This document shows, piece by piece, positions 16,670-24,608 of a stretch of 59,681 nt of DNA (the stretch's first letter is position 1; every line of letters starts with the position of its first letter). The stretch comes from Bacteroidaceae bacterium (lineage in GTDB: Bacteria > Bacteroidota > Bacteroidia > Bacteroidales > Bacteroidaceae). The translations under genes were made by a program, and so were the position numbers. The notes below the pieces were generated by a model, which had not been told where the DNA came from, searched no databases, and saw only the letters and a list, made by a program, of their open reading frames with translations. The stretch spans positions 1 through 59,681 of the forward strand of contig JAFSKR010000040.1 of the NCBI GenBank assembly GCA_017448825.1. Reading direction: 5' to 3'.

Positions 16670-18614
16670 ACTGGGAGTGGAGTTCTCGGCAACTCCACTC
16701 TTTCTGAATGCAAGTTTTGTGGTGAATCCGAAAGACCGTATCGCCTTGGTAGGGAAGAACGGTGCGGGCAAGAGTACCATGCTGAAAATCATGGCGGGGA
16801 TGCAGGAACCAACATATGGGCAGGTATCCCGACAGAAGGACATCACGATTGGCTACCTGCCACAAGTAATGGTACTGACAGACAGTCGCACCGTGATGGA
16901 GGAAGCGGAAACGACCTTTGCCCACATCAGTGAGATGCAGAAACGGCTGGACAACATGAACGATGAGATTGCACGAAGGAATGACTACGAAAGTGAATCA
17001 TATATGGCTCTGATTGAACGGTTCACCCACGAGAACGACCGTTTCGCGATGATGGGAGGTACCAACTATCATGCTGAACTGGAGCGCACCCTGCAAGGAC
17101 TGGGATTTCGGCGAGCAGACTTCGACCGTCCCACGGCAGAGTTTTCGGGCGGTTGGCGCATGAGGATAGAATTAGCCAAGCTGCTGCTACAGAAGCCTGA
17201 TCTGCTACTGCTTGACGAGCCGACCAACCATCTGGACATCGGGTCAATTCAATGGTTGGAGCGATTCATCAAAGAGAGAGCCAATGCCGTGATGCTGGTG
17301 AGCCACGACCGCACCTTCATCAACAACGTGACCAACCGAACCATAGAAATCACCTGCCACCGCATCAACGACTACAAGGTGAAGTATGACGAATATATTA
17401 AGCTGAGGGACGAACGCCGTGAACAACAGAAGCGTGCATACGATAACCAACAGAAGGAAATAGCCGACATCAAGCAGTTCATTGAGACGTTCCGATACAA
17501 GCCCACCAAGTCGAACCAAGTACAATCGCGCATCAAGATGCTGGAAAAAATGGTACCCATCGAGGTGGACGAAGTGGACACCAGCAGCCTTCACCTTAAG
17601 TTTCCACCCTGCTTAAGAAGCGGTGATTACCCCATCATTTGCGACAAGGTGGCGAAAAACTACGACCATCATTTGGTGTTTTCTAATGTGAGTCTGACCA
17701 TCAAACGAGGTGAAAAGGTCGCATTTGTCGGCAACAACGGTGAAGGCAAATCGACGTTAGTAAAGTGTATCATGAGAGAAATCCCCTTTGACGGGACTTT
17801 GACAATTGGCCATAACGTACAAATAGGCTATTTCGCACAAAATCAGGCACAACTGCTGGATGGTGACATAACGGTGTTCGACACTATCGACCAAGTAGCA
17901 AAAGGCGACATCCGACTGAAAATCTGTGACATATTGGGAGCGTTCATGTTTGGAGGCGAAGCATCGGACAAATACGTGAAGGTGCTTTCGGGTGGCGAAA
18001 GAAGTCGCCTTGCCATGATCCGACTACTGCTCGAACCTGTGAACCTGCTTATCCTCGATGAGCCGACCAACCATCTTGACATACAATCGAAAGATGTGCT
18101 GAAACAAGCCATCAAGGATTTCGACGGCACAGCCATTATCGTCAGCCACGACCGTGACTTTCTGGACGGGTTGGTAGACAAGGTGTATGAGTTCGAAGGT
18201 GGCAAAGTACGGGAACACATTGGTGGCATCTACGATTTCTTAAAAAAGAAGCAAATTGAGAGCCTCAACGAGTTGGGACGCAACATGAGTGGCGAAGGCA
18301 GCCCATCGGCAAGTGCTACTCCCTCTGTACAAACTTCTGTAGAGAAACAAGATACTGCCGCTGCCCTCTCCTACGCTGAACAAAAAGAACACAACAAACT
18401 CATCAAAAGAGCAGAAAAAGCCGTGGAAGCAGCAGAAAGGAAAGTAACGGAACTGGAGAGACAGATAGCGGCGATAGAGACAAAACTTGCCACACCTGAA
18501 GGAGCAAATGACACAACCCTCTGCACAAAATATGGGGAACTAAAAAGCCAACTGGCCACAGCCGAAGATGAATGGACTGAAGCAAGTTTGGAATTGGAAG
18601 GGTTGAAAGACTAA
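16653..18614 (+). CDS. ABC-F family ATPase
   Basis: 653 residues with two ABC domains and no membrane segments. Domain 1: Walker A GKNGAGKS, signature FSGGWRMR, Walker B LLLLDEPTNHLD. Domain 2: Walker A GNNGEGKS, signature LSGGERSR, Walker B LLILDEPTNHLD. A charged interdomain linker (about residues 245-310) and a C-terminal coiled coil (about 575-653) resemble Uup. ABC-F proteins act on ribosomes; whether this is housekeeping or antibiotic protection is not decided. The open frame reaches 16545, but MISIDKLGVEF at 16653 is the family start. Confidence 0.92.
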   Translation: MISIDKLGVEFSATPLFLNASFVVNPKDRIALVGKNGAGKSTMLKIMAGMQEPTYGQVSRQKDITIGYLPQVMVLTDSRTVMEEAETTFAHISEMQKRLDNMNDEIARRNDYESESYMALIERFTHENDRFAMMGGTNYHAELERTLQGLGFRRADFDRPTAEFSGGWRMRIELAKLLLQKPDLLLLDEPTNHLDIGSIQWLERFIKERANAVMLVSHDRTFINNVTNRTIEITCHRINDYKVKYDEYIKLRDERREQQKRAYDNQQKEIADIKQFIETFRYKPTKSNQVQSRIKMLEKMVPIEVDEVDTSSLHLKFPPCLRSGDYPIICDKVAKNYDHHLVFSNVSLTIKRGEKVAFVGNNGEGKSTLVKCIMREIPFDGTLTIGHNVQIGYFAQNQAQLLDGDITVFDTIDQVAKGDIRLKICDILGAFMFGGEASDKYVKVLSGGERSRLAMIRLLLEPVNLLILDEPTNHLDIQSKDVLKQAIKDFDGTAIIVSHDRDFLDGLVDKVYEFEGGKVREHIGGIYDFLKKKQIESLNELGRNMSGEGSPSASATPSVQTSVEKQDTAAALSYAEQKEHNKLIKRAEKAVEAAERKVTELERQIAAIETKLATPEGANDTTLCTKYGELKSQLATAEDEWTEASLELEGLKD

Positions 18615-19180
18615 GGAAGCACCCACAATTCTACAGGCACAACACCATCATGCAACATACCCAATTCTGCTGCTGCCCTGTTGCTAAGGTCTATTACCCG
18701 CCCCTTGGCAAAGGGACCCCGATCTCTCACATCGACAATCACCTCCCTCCCATTCTTCTTGTTCACCACGCGGATGCGAGTACCAAAAGGCAATTTCTTA
18801 TGTGCACAAAAGAACTCATCTTTATGGTAACGCGTGCCATTCGCCATCAGGCGTCCATGAGTCTTTGCAGAGTAATAAGTCGCCATTCCCTTTTCATAGA
18901 GTGTTCCCCTCTCTGTTTCGACCTCGCCACCCTTTGTGTTATCATGAGAGATAACAGGCTTCTTGAGAGCACACAAAGAGTCCTGCCCTATACTATCCTC
19001 CGCACAAGATTTCATCCACGATGTTGGATTAACAGAAGAATGTAAACCAGCACCATTTCCCCAACGATTAAGAGAATCTGGTAGTTGGGACAACTGGAGT
19101 TGCTGCCCTTGACAAAACACCCACGGGAACAGGGAAACAGACAACATGACAATCAAATGAAGGGAACGCAAAGAGTGCAT
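18611..19180 (-). CDS. rlpA: RlpA-like double-psi beta-barrel protein
   Basis: 189 residues. The N terminus from 19180 (MHSLRSLHLIVMLSVSLFPW) is a signal peptide. The C-terminal 90 residues form the RlpA domain: GMATYYSAKTHGRLMANGTR, then LPFGTRIRVVN, VIVDVRDRGPF and RVIDLSNRAA. RlpA binds or cleaves stripped glycan strands at the septum. No SPOR domain is present. The open frame extends to 19231, but the promoter at 19212-19219 makes earlier starts unlikely. Its TAG and the ABC-F TAA share bases in CTAA (18611-18614). Confidence 0.88.
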   Translation of the reverse strand: MHSLRSLHLIVMLSVSLFPWVFCQGQQLQLSQLPDSLNRWGNGAGLHSSVNPTSWMKSCAEDSIGQDSLCALKKPVISHDNTKGGEVETERGTLYEKGMATYYSAKTHGRLMANGTRYHKDEFFCAHKKLPFGTRIRVVNKKNGREVIVDVRDRGPFAKGRVIDLSNRAAAELGMLHDGVVPVELWVLP

Positions 19181-19211
19181 AGAGACCAATGATTTAGGTT
19201 GGTGAAGCATA

Positions 19212-19219
19212 CAAAGTAA
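19212..19219 (-). promoter_or_regulatory. Probable -7 box for rlpA
   Basis: TTACTTTG on the minus strand, one mismatch from TAnnTTTG, about 32 bases before the chosen rlpA start. Confidence 0.5.
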
Positions 19220-19259
19220 CGAAAAAATCATGAAACACGCAACTTTTTAGCAATTTTAT

Positions 19260-19290
19260 TTTGTATTGTCCTCAAATTGTACTACCTTTG
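19260..19290 (+). promoter_or_regulatory. tRNA promoter (-33 and -7 boxes)
   Basis: TTTG at 19260-19263 and TACCTTTG at 19283-19290 with a 19-base spacer, matching the Bacteroidetes consensus. It lies 73 bases before the tRNA-fMet gene and probably drives both tRNAs. Confidence 0.75.
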
Positions 19291-19363
19291 CACTCGCAAT
19301 TGAAAAAGAGCACCATAAAAAGATATATTAGCTCTTACTAATTGAATGCAACAAACATAACAT

Positions 19364-19436
19364 CGCGGGGTGGAGCAGTTGGTAGCTCGCCAGGCTCATA
19401 ACCTGGAGGTCGCATGTTCGAGTCCTGCCCCCGCAA
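19364..19436 (+). tRNA. tRNA-fMet (CAT)
   Basis: 73 nt, cloverleaf with anticodon CAT in CTCATAA. It begins CGCGGGG and ends CCCCGCAA, so position 1 (C) faces A72, the unpaired 1-72 mark of bacterial initiators. CCA is not encoded. Two oddities: the anticodon stem is CCAGG/CCTGG, so the 29-41 pair is A-U rather than G-C, and the T stem GCATG/CCTGC has a T-C mismatch. Confidence 0.93.
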
Positions 19437-19530
19437 CTAAGTCAAAAAGAAGCACGAATCAAAACGAAGAAGTTCCCTACAGAACTTCTTTTTTTGAACA
19501 CAGCCTCCTTTCTCTGACAACACCACGGCT

Positions 19531-19614
19531 GCCGGAATGGTGGAATGGTAGACACGAGGGACTTAAAATCCCTTGGGCATTGCGCCCGTGCGGGTTCGAG
19601 CCCCGCTTCCGGTA
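19531..19614 (+). tRNA. tRNA-Leu (TAA)
   Basis: 84 nt. Acceptor GCCGGAA pairs with TTCCGGT (last pair G-U), anticodon loop CTTAAAA gives TAA (UAA), and a long variable arm (TGGGCATTGCGCCCG) marks a class II tRNA. CCA is not encoded. It follows tRNA-fMet by about 95 bases. Confidence 0.95.
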
Positions 19615-19629
19615 CCCTGAGGCAATTTG

Positions 19630-19700
19630 AGCACTCCTTTCAAATTCAACAATCAGCTATTTTTCAGTCGGTTATAAAAAATTGAAAGGAGTGCTTTTTC
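19630..19700 (+). terminator. Terminator after the tRNA pair
   Basis: AGCACTCCTTTCAA (19630-19643) and TTGAAAGGAGTGCT (19682-19695) form a perfect 14-bp stem with a 38-nt loop, followed by T residues. Confidence 0.75.
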
Positions 19701-19907
19701 TGTTTTTTCCACATAAATCTGTTGCTTTTTAGCACATTTTAAGCACATAGATTTTTTGATTGGTGCCTGCTAAAACTCATAATAGCATCAAATACACCTA
19801 TCCGCAATGCCAATAGACAGGCGTTGCAGGTATTTTTCTAATTTTCAGGTCTTCTTTTCGCACATTCCTCTCTTTTTGGGGGGATATCCAGGCTGAAAAT
19901 ATCCTTG

Positions 19908-19995
19908 ATGATACATTTCTTTTCTCCCATGATACATTTCAAAACTTTTTACACCCATGCGCCATAAGTGAAAGAAAATGGAACACAAGTGAAAG
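19908..19995. promoter_or_regulatory. Two pairs of direct repeats at 21-bp spacing (possible operator)
   Basis: ATGATACATTTC occurs at 19908-19919 and 19929-19940; AAGTGAAAG at 19966-19974 and 19987-19995. Both pairs are 21 bp start to start, putting the members on the same DNA face. They lie just upstream of the promoter at 20016. No repressor or activator has been identified. Confidence 0.5.
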
Positions 19996-20015
19996 CCGCA
20001 TTCACAAATAGTCCG

Positions 20016-20023
20016 TACCTTTG
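20016..20023 (+). promoter_or_regulatory. Bacteroidetes -7 box for a short transcript
   Basis: TACCTTTG. No start codon with a sustained frame follows; an intrinsic terminator comes about 70-110 bases later. Confidence 0.65.
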
Positions 20024-20029
20024 CATCAG

Positions 20030-20135
20030 AAAACAAAAAGGAAAGTTAGTTAGTAAAGTTAATAGATAGGTTAATATTAGTTAGTTAATTAGTCATGAGA
20101 AGTTCCTCTTCGTGAGAAGGGGAACTTCTTTTTTA
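20030..20135 (+). ncRNA. Candidate small RNA of about 105 nt
   Basis: Bounded by the promoter at 20016-20023 and a hairpin, AGAAGTTCC ... GGAACTTCT with T6 (20099-20132). The body is rich in TTAGTTAG-like A/T repeats. No known RNA family (SRP, 6S, tmRNA) is recognised. It could be an attenuated leader, but no gene follows on this strand. The rest of 19,700-20,414 is non-coding, including a 16-nt tandem duplication at 20220-20251. Confidence 0.5.
20099..20134 (+). terminator. Intrinsic terminator of the candidate small RNA
   Basis: AGAAGTTCC pairs with GGAACTTCT around a loop that can itself pair (CTTC/GAAG), followed by TTTTTT. Confidence 0.75.
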
Positions 20136-20414
20136 TGACCTCTCTGTTAAACGAGGTGTCAGGCGAGACGGGGATTACACTTCCCTTTCCCTTTGGGGAA
20201 CTTCTTCTTTATGTCCCTCTGTCCTTATGTTCCTTTGTCCTTATGTTCCTTTGTCCTTCGGACTTTCCATCCTCAGCAAGAGCACTTGTTTCGGTCGCTT
20301 TTCAACAATGGACATTTAGTCACATTGATATTAAGGCTCACCACCCCGTAGAGATACAGAGAGGAGAGCCATGCATAATAATCGACAAAAGATGGGTGAG
20401 GAGAGGGGCTTTGT

Positions 20415-23400
20415 CTATTCTCCTTGTTTCTTCACCCATTCAGTCGGAGAAAGCCCATAGAGTGCCTTGAAACTGGTGGAGAAAGCCGAGAGGGACTTGA
20501 AGCCTGTGGCGATGCTGACTCCCGTGATGTCGAGTTTCTTCTCGGAGAGCAGACGGGCTGCTTCTTTCAGACGTACATATTTGAGGAAGTCACGTGGTGC
20601 CTGTCCCGTCAAGTCCTTCATCTTGCGGTAAAAATGCACACGGCTGATGCCCACCTTGTCGGCAATGATTTCCACTGAGAGTTCCGAGTTATCCATATTT
20701 TCATTGATAACTTTCATGACACGACGCATCAGGTGCTCGTCGGGCGACTCCAGTTGCACCTTATCGATGCGTTCCTCTTGTTGACGGTCACCGTGATATT
20801 TGCCTTGCAAGAGTTGGCGTGTCTTCAGAAGCGAAAGCACCGTCGTACGCAGCACGTCGATATTGAACGGTTTCGACACATAAGCATCAGCACCATTGGT
20901 GATACCTGCTATACGGTCGGCATCACTGCCAAGGGCGGTCATCAAGATGATAGGAATATGGTTGGTATTGAAGTTCGACTTGAGTTTCTGACAGAGAGTC
21001 ATGCCATCCATAACAGGCATCATGATGTCGCTCACGACCACATCCACCTTACCTGGATGGGCTATGATGTAGTCCCATGCCTCTTGCCCGTTGCCACATA
21101 ACTGGATGACCAAATCTTTAGAGAGTTCGCTATGTACATACTGACGGATGGCCTCATCATCCTCTACCAACACGGCATGGCGACGATGAGGGTCTGCTGG
21201 ACGGTCGATAACCAGCAAATCAGCAGTGTCGAGTTCCGTAGTGTCCATATCTTCCACCACATTCTCCAAAGGTTCCGGTTTGATGGCACACAGCGTGTTT
21301 TCGCCTTTCGGCATGGTGATTGCAAACCGAGTGCCCTTTCCATCGGGATTGTCAGCCACATCAATTACACCTTTATGCAATTTCACCAGCATCGAGGTGA
21401 GATGCAGCCCAATACCTGTGCCAATATAGCCATTCTGATGCGCTGCCGAGTAGAAACGCTCAAACACACGAGGTTTGTCTTCATCCTTAATACCCATTCC
21501 CGAGTCTGTGACGCTGAACTGGAAATTCTCGCCCTCATTTCCTGAAAGCTGAAGCGTGATTTTGCCCCCGTCGGGTGTGAACTTAAAAGCATTCGAAAGG
21601 AGGTTCATCACAATTTTGTCAGTGTTTTCGGGGTCGATGCACACATGAAGTGTGTCCACATCATGGATGAACTCATATTGGATATTTCTACTCTGGGCAC
21701 TGGTGACAAAGACATCGAAGATATTCTGTAAAAAGGAGACAAATTCAATAGAGTGATAATCCAAAAGGAACTTGCCCTGCTCAATCTTGCGCACATCCAT
21801 CATCTGGTTGATGAGCCGCAGGATGCGCTTCGAGTTCTGTCGGATGAGTTGATAGTTACGCTGCCGCTCACGGTCTTTATCAGAACTGATGAGCCTTTCA
21901 AGCGGAGCGAGGATAAGCGTCATGGGGGTACGAATCTCATGACTGATGTTCATGAAAAACTGCACACGCGCCTCGTTCAGTTCCTGCTGTTGGCGGTGAC
22001 GCTGCATGACACGGCGAATGCGGTACTGACGACGCACATACATATAAATGAGCCAACAGAAGGCAAGAGCAAGGAGGAAATAAATCATTCTTGCCCATAT
22101 AGAGGCATACCAAGCAGGATGCACCACAGCAGTGAGCGTGCGCTCTTCGCTGACAGTTCCAAAAACAAGTGCACGCAGTTTGATGTGGTAGGTGCCTGGG
22201 GTCAGGTTATCAAACACAAGGCGGTTCGTGTTGCCACCTTGATCCACCCAGACTCCGCCATTGATGCTGTACTCGTAGGTAACGTGCTGCCCCATCAGCC
22301 CCTCAACATTCACTTCGAGGGTGAAGTGGTTGTCGGAATGGCACACATCAAAACGTTCACAATTGTCCAACACATCAGCCAGCACCTCATAACTGCCCGA
22401 CAAGTCACCCTTGTGAACGGCCTTTCCACCCACAAAGAGATCCACCAGCCTCAAGTGCAGGTCGCGTCCCTGACTGCGCCACTGCTGCATGGTGCGTGTG
22501 TCAAAGTAAGTCAGTCCGCTCACTCCACCAAAATAGAGCTTTCCACCCTGTGAAAGCACAGCACCACGACTGAACTCATTGTCCTGCAAACCATCATCTG
22601 CATAAAAATTAGTGAAAGTTCCCTCCTGAATGTCCATACAAGAAAGTCCGAAATCTGTACCTATCCAGAGCTTTCCGTCATCGAAGCAGAGGGAAGCAAT
22701 GCTATTGATGGGCAGTCCGTCGCCCGTGGTGTATGTACGAGCTTCGTAGGTTTGGGTGTTCAGTCGAATCAATCCAGAACCAGTGGCAACCCATACCATA
22801 GAACCGTCGGGAGAGGCTGCGAAGTAACGCACCGTCATGCCTGTAAACAGTTTCTTGCTTGTCTTCGTGATGATACCATCACGCTGAGGGAAACAGATGG
22901 TCAGGCCGTCTGCCGTACCCACGAAGAGTTTGTCGCCCACAGGCAAGATGGAATACACATATTGGTTTCCGAGGATGCGTGACCCATCGGCGGCCAAACT
23001 GGAGGGATCATAGCAGCGGCTATGCCCTGTTCTCATATCATAGTAGAAAATTCCCTTCCCCATCGTTGCTACCCAGTAGCAGCCATCCTCTTGAGCAGGA
23101 CAAATCTCAAAGACCTGATCTATCTCCTTGCTCAGCAGCGAGAAACGTCCGTTTTTCATCTGCCAGAAACCGTCAAAGAATGTGCCCAGCAGCAGGGTGG
23201 AAGCATCGTGATGCAGCAGTGTGGTGAAGGCATGAGGCATCTCGGGGTTCGTCTTCTGTGTCCAATGGGTGGACTTGCGTCCATCGGCCGACACAAGATA
23301 GAGTCCATCGTTATCGACTGCCGCCCAGAATCCCCCCTCATAATCCGTCTGTCCCATCGCCTTGGCAAGAGCAAACACAGAATTGGTGCCGATGGTGTTG

Positions 23401-24428
23401 CGTGTGATGGACTGCTGTCCCACATACTCAAAAGCCGACTGATTGACGGGCTTCATCATCACGCCCTTCATGTAGATGCCCACCCACACATTGCCGTATG
23501 AGTCATAGATGGCATCATTCACATTGCTGTTGGCAAGGTCGAAGTCCTTCACCGTGATGCCACTTTGTGACACCTCGCCCGTCTGTTCGTCATAGACACG
23601 CAAGCCGCCACCATCCACACAGATGAAGAGCCGCCCCTCCGTCCAAGGGTTGAAACCCGACACAATGCCACCCAACGACTCAGGAGCCGCCACACAAACA
23701 AAACGGTCGGAACGGCTATCATAAACATAGATGCCATTGGTGATGCTGGCGGCATAGACCTTGCCTGATGAACTCATGCACAACTTCTTCACATTCGACA
23801 CTTCGGGGTATCGGCGGAAACCCTTCCCCGTCTTCTTGAAGACATCATTTCTTGCGTTCACCACCCACAGTCCGTTCTCCCTGTCTTCAAAGAACTGCAC
23901 CGGATTCACATTCTCGTCCGTGTTGAACTCATCTGTGCGGCGGATGATAAGCCTTCCATGCTCATCCTGTTTCAATTCGCCATGCCCATAACCAGCAAAG
24001 CACACGATGACACGCTTTTGCTGAATGCGAGCAATACTCACCGTATGGGGATTGATGGTATCACCTTCCATCCTGATGAAAGGAATCGGGACAAACTTGT
24101 CGGTGGCATAGTCGTAGAGTTGTACACCACCTCCCGTACCCACCAGCAGATGGTCTTTCTCGTATTCAAACACACAAGTCGTCTGGTCATGCTGCAAGGA
24201 AGCCTCATTGCCTATCTCATGGCGATAGACATTCATCTTCACCCCATCGTAACGGTTCAGTCCGTTCTGAGTGGTCAGCCAGATGTTGTGACGGCTGTCC
24301 TCATAGATGTTGCGGACACGGGAATTCGACAGTCCCTGCTTGGAACTGAAGAAAAACACATTTTGGGCATCCAGGCTCAAAAGTCCCAGCACCCACAATG
24401 AAAATATAAATAGAATATGGCGTCGCAT
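20415..24428 (-). CDS. Hybrid two-component system regulator (HTCS)
   Basis: 1,337 residues that sense and regulate in one chain. In order: signal peptide (MRRHILFIFSLWVLGLLSLDAQ), about 700 residues of periplasmic beta-propeller repeats, a Y_Y_Y domain, one membrane span (ARMIYFLLALAFCWLIYMYV), HisKA with the phosphoacceptor His near residue 829 (ISHEIRTP), an ATPase domain (NLLSNAFKF, DSGMGI, GTGIGLHL), a receiver with Asp near 1134 (VVSDIMMP), and a C-terminal AraC-type HTH. Such proteins bind oligosaccharides and switch on adjacent glycan genes; xylan oligosaccharides are the inferred ligand from the neighbourhood. Confidence 0.95.
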   Translation of the reverse strand: MRRHILFIFSLWVLGLLSLDAQNVFFFSSKQGLSNSRVRNIYEDSRHNIWLTTQNGLNRYDGVKMNVYRHEIGNEASLQHDQTTCVFEYEKDHLLVGTGGGVQLYDYATDKFVPIPFIRMEGDTINPHTVSIARIQQKRVIVCFAGYGHGELKQDEHGRLIIRRTDEFNTDENVNPVQFFEDRENGLWVVNARNDVFKKTGKGFRRYPEVSNVKKLCMSSSGKVYAASITNGIYVYDSRSDRFVCVAAPESLGGIVSGFNPWTEGRLFICVDGGGLRVYDEQTGEVSQSGITVKDFDLANSNVNDAIYDSYGNVWVGIYMKGVMMKPVNQSAFEYVGQQSITRNTIGTNSVFALAKAMGQTDYEGGFWAAVDNDGLYLVSADGRKSTHWTQKTNPEMPHAFTTLLHHDASTLLLGTFFDGFWQMKNGRFSLLSKEIDQVFEICPAQEDGCYWVATMGKGIFYYDMRTGHSRCYDPSSLAADGSRILGNQYVYSILPVGDKLFVGTADGLTICFPQRDGIITKTSKKLFTGMTVRYFAASPDGSMVWVATGSGLIRLNTQTYEARTYTTGDGLPINSIASLCFDDGKLWIGTDFGLSCMDIQEGTFTNFYADDGLQDNEFSRGAVLSQGGKLYFGGVSGLTYFDTRTMQQWRSQGRDLHLRLVDLFVGGKAVHKGDLSGSYEVLADVLDNCERFDVCHSDNHFTLEVNVEGLMGQHVTYEYSINGGVWVDQGGNTNRLVFDNLTPGTYHIKLRALVFGTVSEERTLTAVVHPAWYASIWARMIYFLLALAFCWLIYMYVRRQYRIRRVMQRHRQQQELNEARVQFFMNISHEIRTPMTLILAPLERLISSDKDRERQRNYQLIRQNSKRILRLINQMMDVRKIEQGKFLLDYHSIEFVSFLQNIFDVFVTSAQSRNIQYEFIHDVDTLHVCIDPENTDKIVMNLLSNAFKFTPDGGKITLQLSGNEGENFQFSVTDSGMGIKDEDKPRVFERFYSAAHQNGYIGTGIGLHLTSMLVKLHKGVIDVADNPDGKGTRFAITMPKGENTLCAIKPEPLENVVEDMDTTELDTADLLVIDRPADPHRRHAVLVEDDEAIRQYVHSELSKDLVIQLCGNGQEAWDYIIAHPGKVDVVVSDIMMPVMDGMTLCQKLKSNFNTNHIPIILMTALGSDADRIAGITNGADAYVSKPFNIDVLRTTVLSLLKTRQLLQGKYHGDRQQEERIDKVQLESPDEHLMRRVMKVINENMDNSELSVEIIADKVGISRVHFYRKMKDLTGQAPRDFLKYVRLKEAARLLSEKKLDITGVSIATGFKSLSAFSTSFKALYGLSPTEWVKKQGE

Positions 24429-24459
24429 AGTCTGTCAGTATAGATAGGTTTTCGGGATG

Positions 24460-24467
24460 CAAAGGTA
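24460..24467 (-). promoter_or_regulatory. -7 box for the HTCS gene
   Basis: TACCTTTG on the minus strand, 32 bases upstream of the start codon. Confidence 0.7.
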
Positions 24468-24527
24468 AGTAAAAAAAGTGAAAAGCGGCCAAAAATACAG
24501 AAATTTGTTTTTGCAGGCCATAGAAAA

Positions 24528-24568
24528 GTAAACAAAAAGGTGGGGCGGTCACTATTGACCGCCCCACC
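24528..24568 (-). terminator. Terminator of the 24,609 gene
   Basis: A perfect 13-bp stem, GGTGGGGCGGTCA with TGACCGCCCCACC (24539-24551, 24556-24568), 4-nt loop, followed on the minus strand by CCTTTTTGTTT. Confidence 0.85.
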
Positions 24569-24608
24569 GCTGCGTTTAGAATATGTATTGATTACTTAAC
24601 GAGAACAC

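Noticed and set aside
19531-20015. Integration (att) site downstream of tRNA-Leu
   Set aside because: No integrase and no repeated tRNA 3' end were found nearby.
20135-20470. 111-codon plus-strand ORF after the candidate small RNA
   Set aside because: It contains a tandem duplication, runs into the HTCS gene on the other strand, and has no protein features.
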